64,000 nucleotides of DNA from Madurella fahalii. Taxonomy: Eukaryota; Ascomycota; Sordariomycetes; Sordariales. Both the position numbers and the translations under genes were made by a program. Positions 47,179-58,106 of this stretch are shown here, one piece after another (within the stretch, counting starts at the first letter, position 1; each line of letters opens with the position of its first letter). The notes below the pieces were generated by a model. It searched no databases. It was not told the DNA's origin and saw nothing but the letters and a program-made list of their open reading frames with translations. The stretch is taken from contig CM056878.1 in NCBI GenBank assembly GCA_029876055.1, positions 2,480,001-2,544,000 on the forward strand, given 5' to 3'.

Positions 47179-48765
47179 GGGCTGAGACAGAAGTCACGTA
47201 AGTAGGGAGGTCACTATCACCTCATAACAATCTCTCCAAATCTATTTAGCTAGATTAGGCCACTTTCCCTCCTTATCCGTGCTCCGATGATATATCACTA
47301 ATACCCAGTCGCCAAGTTATCTGTATTTCCCACCTCAAATGCTCGAGAATGCCATCGCACAATATTGTGGAGGGTATGTTTTCTCCCACCCCCAAAACTC
47401 TCTCTCTCTCTCTCTCTTATTTTTTAATATATTAATTTTATTTTATTTTATTATATTTTTATTTTTACCTCCTTATTCCGCCCTACTCGTCGAGGCGAAA
47501 GCGCCTCGTAGCAGCAGGCTGGGCGATAACAGCGGAGCAGCTGCTCACCAACCAAGGCTGCATGGCGTCGCATTGACGTTACGATCATCGAATAACGGCT
47601 TGGCTGCAGTAGGAGAGAGCCTTGGCACAGCTTCGAGAAGGGCTAGGGCCAAAGGAAATGGGTTGTCGTCGTAGAAGAAGACGTTCGTGCCGGTCTCGGT
47701 TGCCGCCAACCCCAGTGTGGTTGAGTTCCTGTTAAATCCCGGCAACCCCTGCCCGCCACGGTTGAGTCCCCTGTCAATCCCCGTAACCCCAGCGTAGTTA
47801 AGTTCTTGTTCATCAAAGTAACCTTAGTGCAGTTGAATCCCTGTTAATCCCGGCAACCCCAGCGCGGTTGAGTCCTTGTTAATCAAGGTAACCTCTGCGT
47901 GGTGTCCACGTCCTCCGGTTACAGTAACAAGAATCACAACTTTGATGCCTACTACATGCAGACAGCCCCCATTGACCCTATCACCCCGAGTTGTCGGGTT
48001 CCTACCCAGCGCCTGCAGATTGACGAAGCGGCCCTCGCCCTATTAGGATCCTTAGGGCAGAATGTAGCCGACGCAGGTGCTGACAGAGATGGTTCCATCT
48101 CCAAAAGCAAATAATTAGGCCACGTGGATAATGAAGGCAGTCAGGGCCCCCATGAACAGACGGGAACACATAGTCTTGCCAGCGGGCTGATAGATTACTC
48201 GATCCTCAATAGCTGCGCTCCCCTTACCGTCGATCAACTCGCCGTGTTTGCTGCCGGACGTAGTAGAACCCGCCAACTCGGAACTCAAGGGCAAGCAACC
48301 ACAAATCATGGACGACGAGGCCTCGAATCATGGATGCGCTTTCGGCATCTGATCTAGGACGCCACATCGGTGGGAATTGCATGGCATTGAATGGTCCAGA
48401 ACATGAGACTTGGACCATTCGGGGAAGCTGCAAGCGGAGACGTGTCTCTCTGGGTCTGATCATGCATTACACTAAGTTCCTTTGATTGACACTCTTCCAT
48501 TCGTTTGCTCAAATGGTCCGAGTTGCACCTAAAGGGCTGAGCCACCCCAGGCTTCAGAAGATACCTTACTTACCTCGGCTAAGGCGGCCAATTGGGCAGG
48601 TCAGGGAAAGCTTCCTACGCGACATTGGATGAGACCTACGTTGGGAGACCTACGTTGGTTAGAGGCTGAGACGGAAATGGAATAGTGGTGAAGATCAAGG
48701 TATAAAGATCTCGTCTTTGACTTCCTCAGAGGTGATGAGGCACACGAGCTCCCAATCCGTCCAAC
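47179..48765. other. Gene-poor region with AT-rich patch and tandem repeat
   Basis: No supported gene. A (CT)n run at about 47399-47417 passes into an AT-rich patch to about 47470, unlike the GC-rich surroundings. A degenerate tandem repeat lies at 47697-47904. Short ORFs at 47545-47745 (minus) and 47899-48114 (plus) have protein-like composition but no start/splice context. Confidence 0.45.
47697..47904. repeat. Degenerate tandem repeat, about 36-41 bp unit, five copies
   Basis: Units share the pattern GGTTGAGTCC-TTGTTAATC-CGGCAACCCCAGCG, starting near 47719, 47760, 47797, 47832 and 47867, with a partial copy tail at 47702-47717. Copies differ by scattered substitutions, many C/T or G/A. 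No ORF runs through the array. Confidence 0.7.
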
Positions 48766-49547
48766 ATGGCTGAACTATCGCAGCCAATCGTCCATGAATT
48801 CAACGAGTTTCCGCGTTCAGCAATGCCGGACCTCGATAGGAGCAGCCGCGGCTGGTTTGATGCTTTCATGTAAGTCGCCCATGGCGCATCCCGCAGCACA
48901 GTTCGCCTCCTTACCTTGACCACATGGGTAGGACCAAACAATTAGAGCATCAACAAACGTCCGCCAATCCATTTGAGACGCACATCTTGTTGTGTCTCTG
49001 TGGTCTCGAGCAAGCCCTGCGCGGTCGTCAAGGGCATTATGAACCTATCCAGATCCCTGTCGGGGGGGGGACTTGAGAAATGACTGGTACACGGCTTTGC
49101 GCGAGGTGAGAGGTCCGGCATCGGCGTTGCTCAGATTCTCAGCTTTGATCTCATTTGAGATCCTCGTTGGGGATATGACCGTAGAGCTGCCGGATCCTCC
49201 ATGCGGCTATCTTCAAAACTTCATTTTGTCTCATTAAAGACCCAACTGGTGGCGGAGACGGTTCCTGTCAGTATGTCACTTAATTGGCAAATTGGCTATG
49301 CCATTCTCTGTGTTGCGGGTGTTCAACCGACCTTTATTCATCTTGTCTTCAAGAAGAATCCCCCATGGTCTATTTGGTGGCCACTGATCAGAAGTACTTG
49401 AGGGGCATGATGCCCAAGCAGCGAAGCCATGAAGATATGTGGCGTGAATGCTATGAGCGTCTGATATGTGGGTTGAGAGAGGTCCGGGATAAGGACGAGG
49501 TCTCTTGTTGCTTCATGCATCCTACCCAAACTTCCTCTGCCTGTTAG
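48766..49547 (+). pseudogene. Candidate hypothetical gene, apparently interrupted at a G9 run
   Basis: The first exon (48766-48869) reads MAELSQPIVHEFNEFP... and a 62-nt intron (GTAAGT donor, CTTGACC branch site, GGGTAG acceptor) joins to TKQLEHQQTSANPFETHILL. The frame then reaches nine G at 49062-49070 and stops at 49074-49076 after 82 aa. One more G, or two fewer, would continue into LRNDWYTALREVRGPASALL and ELPDPPCGYLQNFILSH (stop 49235). A further protein-like segment (SPMVYLVATDQKYLRG to 49547) may be a last exon after an intron with a GTATGT donor at about 49274. Family unknown. It could be a real gene with a homopolymer miscall, a decayed gene, or an 82-aa protein. Confidence 0.35.
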
Positions 49548-50070
49548 CGGAGAGGAACCCTAGCATTCACAACGCAAAGCTCATTCATGTTGCTAGAGAG
49601 GTTAATTGACAGAGACTAGACACAGGGACGGGTTGGTCGCATTCCGCTGCCTTCCTCGGGCGTCGAGGTATTCTCAGGGCAACCCCCACGCACTATAATT
49701 TCCAGCTGGCGGTTTCGCGTCTGGCGGGCACGCGATGCTCCTGCCTTCGTAGATCACCTTGAAGGAAGGCCAGAAGAAATCAGATCCATCCCCGGCATGG
49801 TCATTATCCACTGACTTTGGACGCGTTTATTCTACCATTGCTGGATGACATATGTTGTGACATGATCGGTCGGCGTCGGTTGCGCCCGGGAATTTTAAGA
49901 CTCGATTCTGTTGGTCAAGATTGACGGAGCCATGCGAGCTCCGCCATGTCCGCCGATTTTCCAGCTTACTACGTCAATACATCAAATATGCCTTAATACA
50001 CCAGCGTCCTCTTTTAAGACGGGCGATGTGTTGGTACGTTACTATCAACATATCCCGCACGGTCACAGAA
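49548..50070. other. Intergenic region 3' of the F-box gene
   Basis: No gene, repeat or RNA seen. Confidence 0.4.
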
Positions 50071-51863
50071 TCAGTCAGAGAAATCAGACTCATGCAGCTC
50101 ATCCGGATCCTGCCGGTAGTTGATCTCGAACCGGCCTTTGAAACACGCCGATAATGTGCTCGCCACCATGGCTTCCTCCTCGTCCGAGAACCTGAATTCA
50201 GCGTTCTGGTTCGCTATGTAGACTTGCAGTCCCTCATGCCGTCCCGCAGGGTCTTGACCAATCTCATCCAGGAAGCGCAGCAGCGCGCCAGCCGAAATGT
50301 TCGAGGGGTTAAAGATGTTGAGTGAGTTGAGCCTCGACAGGCGCGACAGTGGAATGAGAAACTCGTCGTCAATCGAGTCCCCGTTTAGAACAATTTCTTC
50401 TAGCGTGGGCACGGCTGTGCTGATATTATCAAGGTCTTCAACTGTAAACAGCTCGTTGGTGTCAAGGTCACGCAATTGGTGGCAGTAGCAGACGGCGTCG
50501 GCAAAGAGTAGGTGGCGCTGATCGCTGTCCTCGAGGAGGTCATCGTCGAGAATCTTGACGAGTAAATGTCGGAGCTGGCTTTGGCGAGTCAACGACGAGT
50601 AGAACTCATTGTCGACGTCGACCGCTTCGAGGCTGAGCGTTGTCAGGCGGATAGAGGGCTCTTTAAGAACATGGGCGAGGATCGTGGTCGAACTCGGGAC
50701 GTGCATGAACTCTAGTGCTCTCAGGGAGCTGCATTTCTGCAGCCACTGAATCACTTCTCCGAATACGCCCTTGCACTCGGTCGCCCACGGATAAAGCTGA
50801 GCGCTCGACGCAGCCTCCAGTGTCAGCGACTCCAACGCGAGGCAGTCACCGAGTTCATTGAGCGACTGGAGCCCGGGCCGTTCTAGGCTGAAAAGGCCAA
50901 GGGTTTTCAAGGACCGAGAGTGTTCACGCAAGGCCTTGAACGTTTCTGCCCCAATCTCGTTCACGCTGAGGACTGTGAATGATTCTGCAACAGAGCCGGA
51001 GTCAGCAAAAGCCCGGGGTTGGCCGTTAAACCCACGGGTGGCCACGCACCAAGTGTGTTGGGTTCGAGACATTTGAAGAAGCCGGCCAGCTCTTCGTCGG
51101 CATCGGTGCCCTTACAATAGTAGCACTCCCTAAGCGCTAGAGGTCAGTCCAGGGATCGGACGGAGCCTACACCAGGGTTAGGGTCGACTTACACCTCCCG
51201 GAAAGCAGGGCAGTTTGCCCGGATGGCGCGAGCTACATCGCTAGTGAGCACGGAACCATCTCGGACGACAAGCGAAGTTAGACGAGAAAGGCTCGAGACC
51301 CAGTTGGGAAGATTGGCGGTCGGGAGATAGAAGCCCTCGAGGCTTGTCAATCCTACCCGCTTGTCCTGTTTGTCGGCGTCGGACCGGATCCGCTCGGTCA
51401 CCAGGTTGGCAACCTCTATGACGATGGCGTCGAGGTTGAGAGCGCGGCCCCTGCGGCGGATCTGGAGCTTCTGGAGCGGCGGGCTGAAGAACTGGGCTTT
51501 CAGGCCGGCGTTATCGCGGGCGAGATCCTCCAGATGCGAGTGCAGGTTGCCGAGCTTCAGGGCCTTGATCCAGCAGCAGTACGGGTAAAGAGTCTCCCCG
51601 AGGCTCGACGCGATGATGGACCGCCAAAGACATACCGATGTCTCAATGTCGAGGATGTGGGCGTTGATGGCGGGCGACTGATCATGGATGCTGTAGAGCA
51701 ACGGCAATGCCACTGTCGCCATGCCCCGGCTCAAACGAGCACAGAGAAAGAGGCTGCCAAAGTCGCGGCGGTCCGTCAATTGCTGCGCAACAAGCCACCA
51801 TATCTCCTGGGGGAAGGTTGGCCTGGCGAAACCATCCACCTTTGGGGAGCGTGGTGATGGCAT
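50071..51863 (-). CDS. F-box protein with leucine-rich-like repeats
   Basis: Likely substrate receptor of an SCF ubiquitin ligase; substrate unknown. Exons 51863-51193, 51129-51050 and 50984-50071 (minus strand), 554 aa. The F-box-like motif is near residues 14-60 (TFPQEIWWLVAQQLTDRRDF, LCARLSRGMATVALPLLYS). The rest is repeats of LxxLxL type (SLKTLGLFSLERPGL, CLALESLTLEAASSA, LRALEFMHVPSS). Exon 2 is small and contributes ECYYCKGTDADEELAGF, a possible CxxC site. Junctions are phase 2 and phase 1 with GTAAGT and GTGCGT donors. The C-terminus is acidic. Start at MPSPRSPK; the open frame further upstream looks non-coding. Confidence 0.8.
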
Positions 51864-52488
51864 GACAGCGCCGAGGATGGGAGCTGCTTTGTGGTGTCCG
51901 GGGGCTATAGGAAAGCCGCTAACTCGATTCAACGACACAAGGCAGCTTCCGGGTCCTGGGGACGCGCCTGCGAAATGGTGCTGAAATTGGTCGTAGGATG
52001 AGGAACTAGTGATACTGGCAATAATTGTACGAGCGTAGGATTGCAAAACCCAAGATCTGAGTCTAGTTGCTAATGCGCGTGTTATTGGTTGTCGCGTTTG
52101 TGATCGTCGACTTCTGGGGTTTCTCAGTGACAACTGGACGTGAAAGCCGCGTCTTAGCGGCAGGTTCAGGTTCGCGTTTCGAGTCTGCCCAGTTCCCGTC
52201 CACTGTCATTGGGTAGCTTCGGCACGAGCCAGCCGCACATCATCAGCCCTACAAGAACCCGCAGCACCGTTCCAACACTGCGGTATGTACTGTACTGTAC
52301 TGTACTGCATATATTGTATTACGGTACGATGGTACTGTACATACGTACAGTATTCGGTACTGCGAGGAATTCCGAGCCGCGCCTCCCATCTCATCTACCT
52401 TACCTTAGTTGCGATCTTCCAATCAACACGCTTCTTGGCCACCCTTTTTTTATTTACTGTGTTGGAGTAAAGGAAAGAATACTCCGAT
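51864..52488. promoter_or_regulatory. Divergent promoter region, F-box gene / RAD9
   Basis: Contains (TGTAC)n, four units, at 52285-52306 and an inverted repeat, TACTGTAC ATAC GTACAGTA, at 52333-52352, about 140-200 bp upstream of the rad9 ATG. Confidence 0.45.
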
Positions 52489-54183
52489 ATGGTAGTTCTG
52501 AACTTCACACTAAGTGAAGAGGGCGTCGCGGTGCTCCATGATGCCCTCGCCTGCATGTTCAAGTTCAGCGATGATGTTTGTTTGGAGGCGAGAAACGACA
52601 AGGTCCCAGCAACTGCCTCCTACCTCTCTCGCTGCGGCTCCTTGTTTCCATGTTCCTGACCGTCATCCAGTTGACCCTGACCACGCTCAATATCTCAAAG
52701 TCAGCATATGTCTGCTTTTCCTTCGCCGCCAACAGGTTCTTCTCACGTTATAACTTTGAGGGAACTCCCCACCATCGAGACCGCTTCTTCTGCCAGCTCT
52801 ACATCCGAGTCTGTTTCCGCTCCTTCTTGAGGGGGATACATGCGCTCTAACGTGCCCTGCAGTCCCTTCTTACAATATTCAGAGCCCGTCAAAGCGGCGG
52901 GGACCAGTCGCGCGAGAGAGACGCGTCGATCGAGCGCTGCGACGTAGCAATTGATGACGGTCTCGGCAAGCAAAGTCGTCTCGTTGCCAGGATTTCTTTT
53001 AGAAACGGTACGTATTTCGCCGCGTATGATGCGTGTTGGCTGCTCACGGGACCTAGGCATCACGGCCTCGCACTCGCTACCGTACGAGGTCAAAAACCCG
53101 ACTCACGCCAAATTCAACAAGGACGAAGCAGGAAACCGCTGGGCCATCTCGTCCAGGACGCTGCGGCAGCTTATGGACCACTTCGGCCCGGGGATAGAGC
53201 TTCTAGACATCAACACCGATGACGAGGCTCGTGTCGTAAACTTTACGTGCTTTACAGAGAAGGTGCAAAAACGTGGTGCAGTGAGCAACGAAGGTCCTTA
53301 ACACGTCCACCCGGTGTTGGGGGGTTAGCGCTAACAGATACGCAGCCGTACTCAAGAAGCCTCTCCACACTAATATTGCGGTCGAGATGGACGAGTTTGA
53401 CCATGTTGGGGTACAGGACAAACTGCACATAATCATTAGCGTCAAGGACTTCCGTGCGATTCTCCAGCATGCCCAGATGACCAGCGGGGAGTTGTCAACC
53501 AGCTATTCGAACCCCGGACGTCCGATGAAGCTCTCATACGGCACGGATGGCGTCTTGTGCGAATTCATTCTCATGACAGTCGGCGAGAAAGATGCCATGA
53601 CTCAGAAACACAAGAACACCCGGCCGAATGTAGCCAAGGCAGCGAGGCCAGAGCTCGATTCGGTATCCCACCGAGGCAGCTCCGTTGCAAATGATAACCA
53701 ACAGGCCCCACCCCAACCAGCATCAAAACCTCCTCAGCAGAAAACCCCGGTCCGGCCGCGTCAGACGGTCTTCGAGATCCGGCCACAGCCGATGCCGCCA
53801 CCAGCCACGGATCGGTCAGAGTCGCTGTTCGTCAACCAAGCTGATGACGACGAGCAATGGGAGCCGGTCGACGCGAACGAGGACGAGGAGGAAGAGGATA
53901 ATGCGAGGCTGGAATGGAACGCAACTAATGAGCCGGTATTGTTATCCTTGTCCTGTCCGAATCTGAGCACCTCGCTAATTAGGACTGTAGAACCCGTCGG
54001 CGCTACGCATTGGCAGCTACCTCTCCAGACCGGCTGAGGCTCAAGATGGGCGCCCGGATCGCCTCGTTTCCGGGCTTGAGCCAACCCAGCGCCTCTCCGA
54101 GGTAGGCCTCATGCCCCTCTCTTCGTGGCTATTGTCGTTGCTGACCGACGTAGGTCCGCCGGTTCGGCCTGTTCTCTCCGTGA
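52489..54183 (+). CDS. RAD9: DNA damage checkpoint clamp subunit Rad9 (9-1-1 complex)
   Basis: Subunit of the PCNA-like Rad9-Hus1-Rad1 ring that activates ATR-type signalling at damaged DNA. Seven exons: 52489-52602, 52671-52808, 52863-53007, 53057-53293, 53346-53935, 53991-54101 and 54154-54183, 454 aa. The N-terminal PCNA-like half contains LNFTLSEEGVAVLHDALACM, SKSAYVCFSFAANRFFSRYN, RDRFFCQLYIR and VLKKPLHTNIAVEMDEFD. The C-terminal half is disordered and acidic (DDDEQWEP, NEDEEEEDNARLEWNATNE) and ends EPTQRLSEVRRFGLFSP, the conserved Rad9 tail completed only by two late introns. Three of six donors are unusual (GTCCCA, GTCTGT, GTCCTT) but each junction is required by homology. Confidence 0.93.
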
Positions 54184-54287
54184 GCTCCAAGCTCGGCTAG
54201 GCTAGCAGATGCAGTATTGCGCTACGCCGTGCAGGCTGGGGTATTCTCTTACATCGCGCGCCGCTCGGGACGGCGTCACGGGTTTAC

Positions 54288-55433
54288 CTAGGTCATCTTT
54301 TCAATGACAACCCAGCTCGTTGCGCAACCGGCACCGACCATTGTGATCTCCGCCCCACGCTCAGTTGGGAGTGCTTTACTTGAGGCGATCCGATTCCGCT
54401 GCCCTTTTTCCGGGTGACTCTCGTGGATCGGACCGCAGTTTCCGTGCTCTCCCCAGCCCCACGCCATGACATCGCCATCCTCAGTCAAGACAAGCGCGTG
54501 CTCACTGCCAACGGCAATACTGCTAACACGCCCGAGGTCCTCGCGCGCCAGCTGCCCATGATCGTTTCTCCCCCAGCTGAGCAATGCCCCATCCTTTTTC
54601 AGCACAAACACGCTGCCCCAGCCCGCACCAACATCCTTCCACCCGACCACACTTCCCGGGGCCTGTGACCGAACCCCCCACTTATCCGACCCCAGCACGA
54701 CCATCTCCCCCGTCTCGGGCGCGCCAAAGAGACACGTAAACTCTCGCCCACAGACGGCCCTGACGGCCTTAAAGCCCACCCCTTCAATCCGCCGTGGCGA
54801 GTACACGGCGGCGCTCGCCGGCTCCCCGAGCTGACCCTTTCGCCCGCTACCCCAGCCCCAAGCTTCGCCGTTGCTGAGCACTGCGACGACGTGACCCATG
54901 CACGACGCTAGCTCTGCTACCTGCGTCCCCGGGGGCGGGAAATCCGGGATCTGAGTCGGCTCGGGAGCGCGGAGCGTGCCAGATCCGAGCCCAAGTTCGC
55001 CCTTGTCACCGGCGCCAAAGGAGTAGACTCGGGTGCTTACACCGGTCTCCCCGCGACTGGCTGTCAGCGTAGCGACAATGGTGCTGGCGGTCCATGTTGC
55101 CGCGGCCAGCTGGATCTTGGCTCCTGAGGGAAGCGGGCTCAGGTCCACGGGGCGGAACTCGGGGGTCGGAGTAGCCGGATCGGAGACGTCGTGCGGGAGG
55201 CGGGCAAGTCGGCCGCACGCGCCGGCCGTGGCGTCTCCGGCCCAGAGGAGCTCGCCGGATGAGAGGAGCAGGAGGGTGTGGTTGCCCCCTGCGACGATGC
55301 GTCTGAGACGGGGCTCTGTTGTGTTGGTGAGGGAAGTGGGGAGGATGACGGTCTGCGGGACGGACACGTCGTCCTTATGGCCTATGCCGAGTTGTCCGGA
55401 GCCGTTGGAGCCGAGGGCTTGCAGGAGAAACAT
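54288..55433 (-). CDS. ATS1: RCC1-like beta-propeller protein, Ats1/Kti13 type
   Basis: Yeast Ats1/Kti13 is an RCC1-like propeller that works with Kti11/Dph3 in Elongator-dependent tRNA modification and diphthamide synthesis. One exon, 381 aa. It starts MFLLQALGSNGSGQLGIGH, close to the Ats1 N-terminus. Further blades show VYSFGAGDKGELGLGSG, AWGWGSGRKGQLGEP, VLGSDKWGVRSQ, LLSWGRNDHGQLARED and MAWGWGEHGNCGPIHES. The frame extends upstream without a good start. The size and single propeller favour Ats1 over the nuclear exchange factor RCC1, which is longer. Convergent with RAD9, 104 bp apart. Confidence 0.82.
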   Translation of the reverse strand: MFLLQALGSNGSGQLGIGHKDDVSVPQTVILPTSLTNTTEPRLRRIVAGGNHTLLLLSSGELLWAGDATAGACGRLARLPHDVSDPATPTPEFRPVDLSPLPSGAKIQLAAATWTASTIVATLTASRGETGVSTRVYSFGAGDKGELGLGSGTLRAPEPTQIPDFPPPGTQVAELASCMGHVVAVLSNGEAWGWGSGRKGQLGEPASAAVYSPRRIEGVGFKAVRAVCGREFTCLFGAPETGEMVVLGSDKWGVRSQAPGSVVGWKDVGAGWGSVFVLKKDGALLSWGRNDHGQLAREDLGRVSSIAVGSEHALVLTEDGDVMAWGWGEHGNCGPIHESHPEKGQRNRIASSKALPTERGAEITMVGAGCATSWVVIEKMT

Positions 55434-55827
55434 GGCTGGGTTTCTTTTCCCAGGTACCTCGGGAGAGAGGGGATGAGGGGGGAATGAATGAAAGAGCGGT
55501 TGTGAATCCCCAAAGTCGGGAAACCGGAGATGATTGGTTACAAGGGACAGGAAGGCGCCCCACATGTACAGTGCATACTGTGCTGCACTGTGAACGGAGC
55601 CTTGGGTCGGACCCCACCAGCTTGGGTAGGCTTAAAATCCGACCTCGAAAAAAATAAGATCTAAAATTTTCTTCCACCTTTGCAACCTCGCTCGTTCCCG
55701 ACATCCAACGCATCCTTCAACTTGGCAAGGTCGAGGGAAAGCCACTCGTGTGACGATGTGAGCTTGGCAACGAGGCATCTACTAGAAATCAGCAGCAGTC
55801 TTGTCGGTTCTTGCTAGTCAAGTGACA
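55434..55827. other. Divergent promoter region, ATS1 / TYR1
   Basis: About 0.4 kb between outward-facing genes; includes a short TGTACAGTGCATACTGTGCTG stretch near 55566 that echoes the pentamer runs but is not a clean repeat. Confidence 0.35.
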
Positions 55828-57822
55828 ATGGCGTCGACGACGGGAGTTCCGAGCTCGGAAGACTTCGTGATCGGCCTAATCGGCATGGGCGACATGGGCA
55901 AGATGTATGCCCGGAGGTTGAGCAATGCTGGATGGAGGTAATTTTGGCCGTGTCTCTTTGCCTCTTTTTCCCGGCACTCTCGACCTGTCAACTAGGCACG
56001 CGACCCAGCTGGTCAGACTGTCGTTACCGGCCGATGATGCTAGCAGTGCCGACCCAGAACTTCTTCTCGACCTGGTAAGTCATTCTTCCTGTTTTCCACT
56101 CGCAACCCAAACCCCTCGCATGATGACTTGAGCGCATTTGGCTAGAGTATCGTTCGTGGCAGAGTTGGTCAGCCTTTCTGGCCCCAGCTTAACTGCCGCC
56201 GGCTTTCCATGATGAAAATTCTCAGCTACCTTATCATCCTTTGTCTGAAACAATCAAATCTCAATCACCAGAAAAGTCGGTTTTACTCATCTCTGGACGT
56301 CCCGCTGACTTGGACTTTACAGATCCCATGACTTGAGTGTGACGTAGATGCTAACCGGCGGTACCGTCCAGGATCATGGCCTGCGACAGAGAGGAAAAGT
56401 ATGAGGAGCTGGCCCAGGAGTTTGGCAATTATGTACGGTCGTGCATCTAACCTGATATCTCCGCTGCGGACCAGTGCTGAGATGCTGCCTATAGCCCAAT
56501 ATACAAATTCTGCGCAACGGTCACCTCGTGTCTCGCGCCAGCAGTTACATCATCTACAGCGTTGAAGCGGCCGCCATTGGTCGCGTCGTCGCTCAATATG
56601 GTCCCTGTGTGTTTGTTCCGTCTCAAGTTCGAAGTTTTGTCCCATGGTCCCCTGAACAAATATCTTACCAACTTCCGCGCACTCTCTAGCGACCCGTCTC
56701 GGTGCCATTGTGGGAGGCCAAACATCGTGTAAAGATCCCGAGATCAAGGCCTTTGAGGAGCACCTCCCCAGCGACGTCGACATCGTCTCGTGCCACTCGC
56801 TCCACGGGCCCACCGTTGACCCGCGCGGCCAACCGCTCGTCCTCATCAAGCACCGCGCCTCGGACGAGTCGTTCACGAAAGTCGAAAAGGTCCTCCGCTG
56901 CCTCGGCTCCAAGCACGTCTACCTCACAGCCAAAGACCACGACCGCATCACGGCCGACACGCAGGCCGTCACCCACGCCGCCTTCCTGAGCATGGGCAAA
57001 GCCTGGCACGCGACGAAGCAGTTCCCGTGGGAAGGGGCCCGGTACGTCGGCGGCATCGAGAACGTCAAGATCAACCTCATGCTGCGCATCTACGCGCAGA
57101 AGTGGCACGTCTACGCCGGCCTGGCCATCCTCAACCCCGAGGCGCACAAGCAGATCAACCAGTTTGCAAAGTCGACTACAGAGCTGTTCTACCTCATGCT
57201 CGAGGGCCGCAGGGACGAGCTGCGCGAGAGGGTGTACGCCGCCAAGGAAAAGGTGTTTGGGGCCGAGGAGAGCCCCAAGTGGGCCGAGAAGCCCCTGCTC
57301 AGGGGCGACCTGCTGGACCGGTTCAGTCTCGGCAACAGGGGCAACAACAACACCAACAACGACGATGACGACGACGACGACGACGACGATGACAACGATG
57401 ATGATGGGAATGCAGGGGATGCTGCTCCTCCTAATGCTCCCCCGCCGCTGCCGAATAACCACCTCAGCCTGCTGGCCATGGTCGACTGCTGGAGCGCGCT
57501 GGGGATCGTGCCGTACGACCACATGATCTGCTCGACGCCGCTGTTCAGGCTGTGGCTGGGGGTCACGGAGCACCTGTTCAGGACGCCCGGGCTGCTGGAT
57601 GAGTGCCTGAGGGTCGGCATCGAGGATAATACCTTCCGGAGGGACGACCTGCAGTTCACGATTGCGGCCTGCGGGTGGGCCGAGTGCGTGGCGCTGCGGC
57701 AGTTTGAGACGTGGCGGGAGAGGTTCGCCGTGACGCAAAGGTTCTTCGAGCCTAGGTTCCAGGGCGCGACCGAGATCGGGCAGGCCATGATCAAGGCTGT
57801 GCTGGAGAGCTCGAGTGACTGA
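55828..57822 (+). CDS. TYR1: Prephenate dehydrogenase (NADP+), tyrosine biosynthesis
   Basis: Converts prephenate to 4-hydroxyphenylpyruvate with NADP+. Exons 55828-55937, 56372-56432, 56495-56606 and 56690-57822, 471 aa. The Rossmann motif is FVIGLIGMGDMGKMYARRL, then YIIYSVEAAAIGRVVAQYGP, GAIVGGQTSCKDPEI, SCHSLHGP and DTQAVTHAAFLSMG, all family signatures. An insertion near residues 320-355, Asn-rich then Asp-rich (11 consecutive Asp) and Pro-rich, is absent from shorter homologues. It sits between LLDRFSLGN and LLAMVDCWSALGIVPYDHMI. The first intron is 434 nt, unusually long for this window. No intermediate exon is needed, since GWR joins directly to IMACDREEKY. Confidence 0.93.
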
Positions 57823-58106
57823 TGTGACTTTAGGCTGGCAGAGCAGGTCGGTTTGTTGGGCGCATTCCGATGTGTGAACAAAGGATGGGGATCGTATGAC
57901 ACGGTCAATGAGCGGCTCAGAGATCAGTGGCTACGAGCTGAGAAGTGAATCTGCAAAGCCATTTTGCCTGGGATTATTTCTAGCGCTACTATTTGCTCGC
58001 TCCCACATCCAACCAACACCGAGTTACTTCTTCCTTAACCTAAAACCAGTATGAGACAAGACCGCCTACGCGGTGATCGAACCGACAACACGAGGAGTTT
58101 TACAGT

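Noticed and set aside
56686..57738. 350-aa minus-strand ORF
   Set aside because: Antisense to TYR1; Val/Leu/His-rich composition mirrors GC-rich codons of the real gene and shows no family motif.
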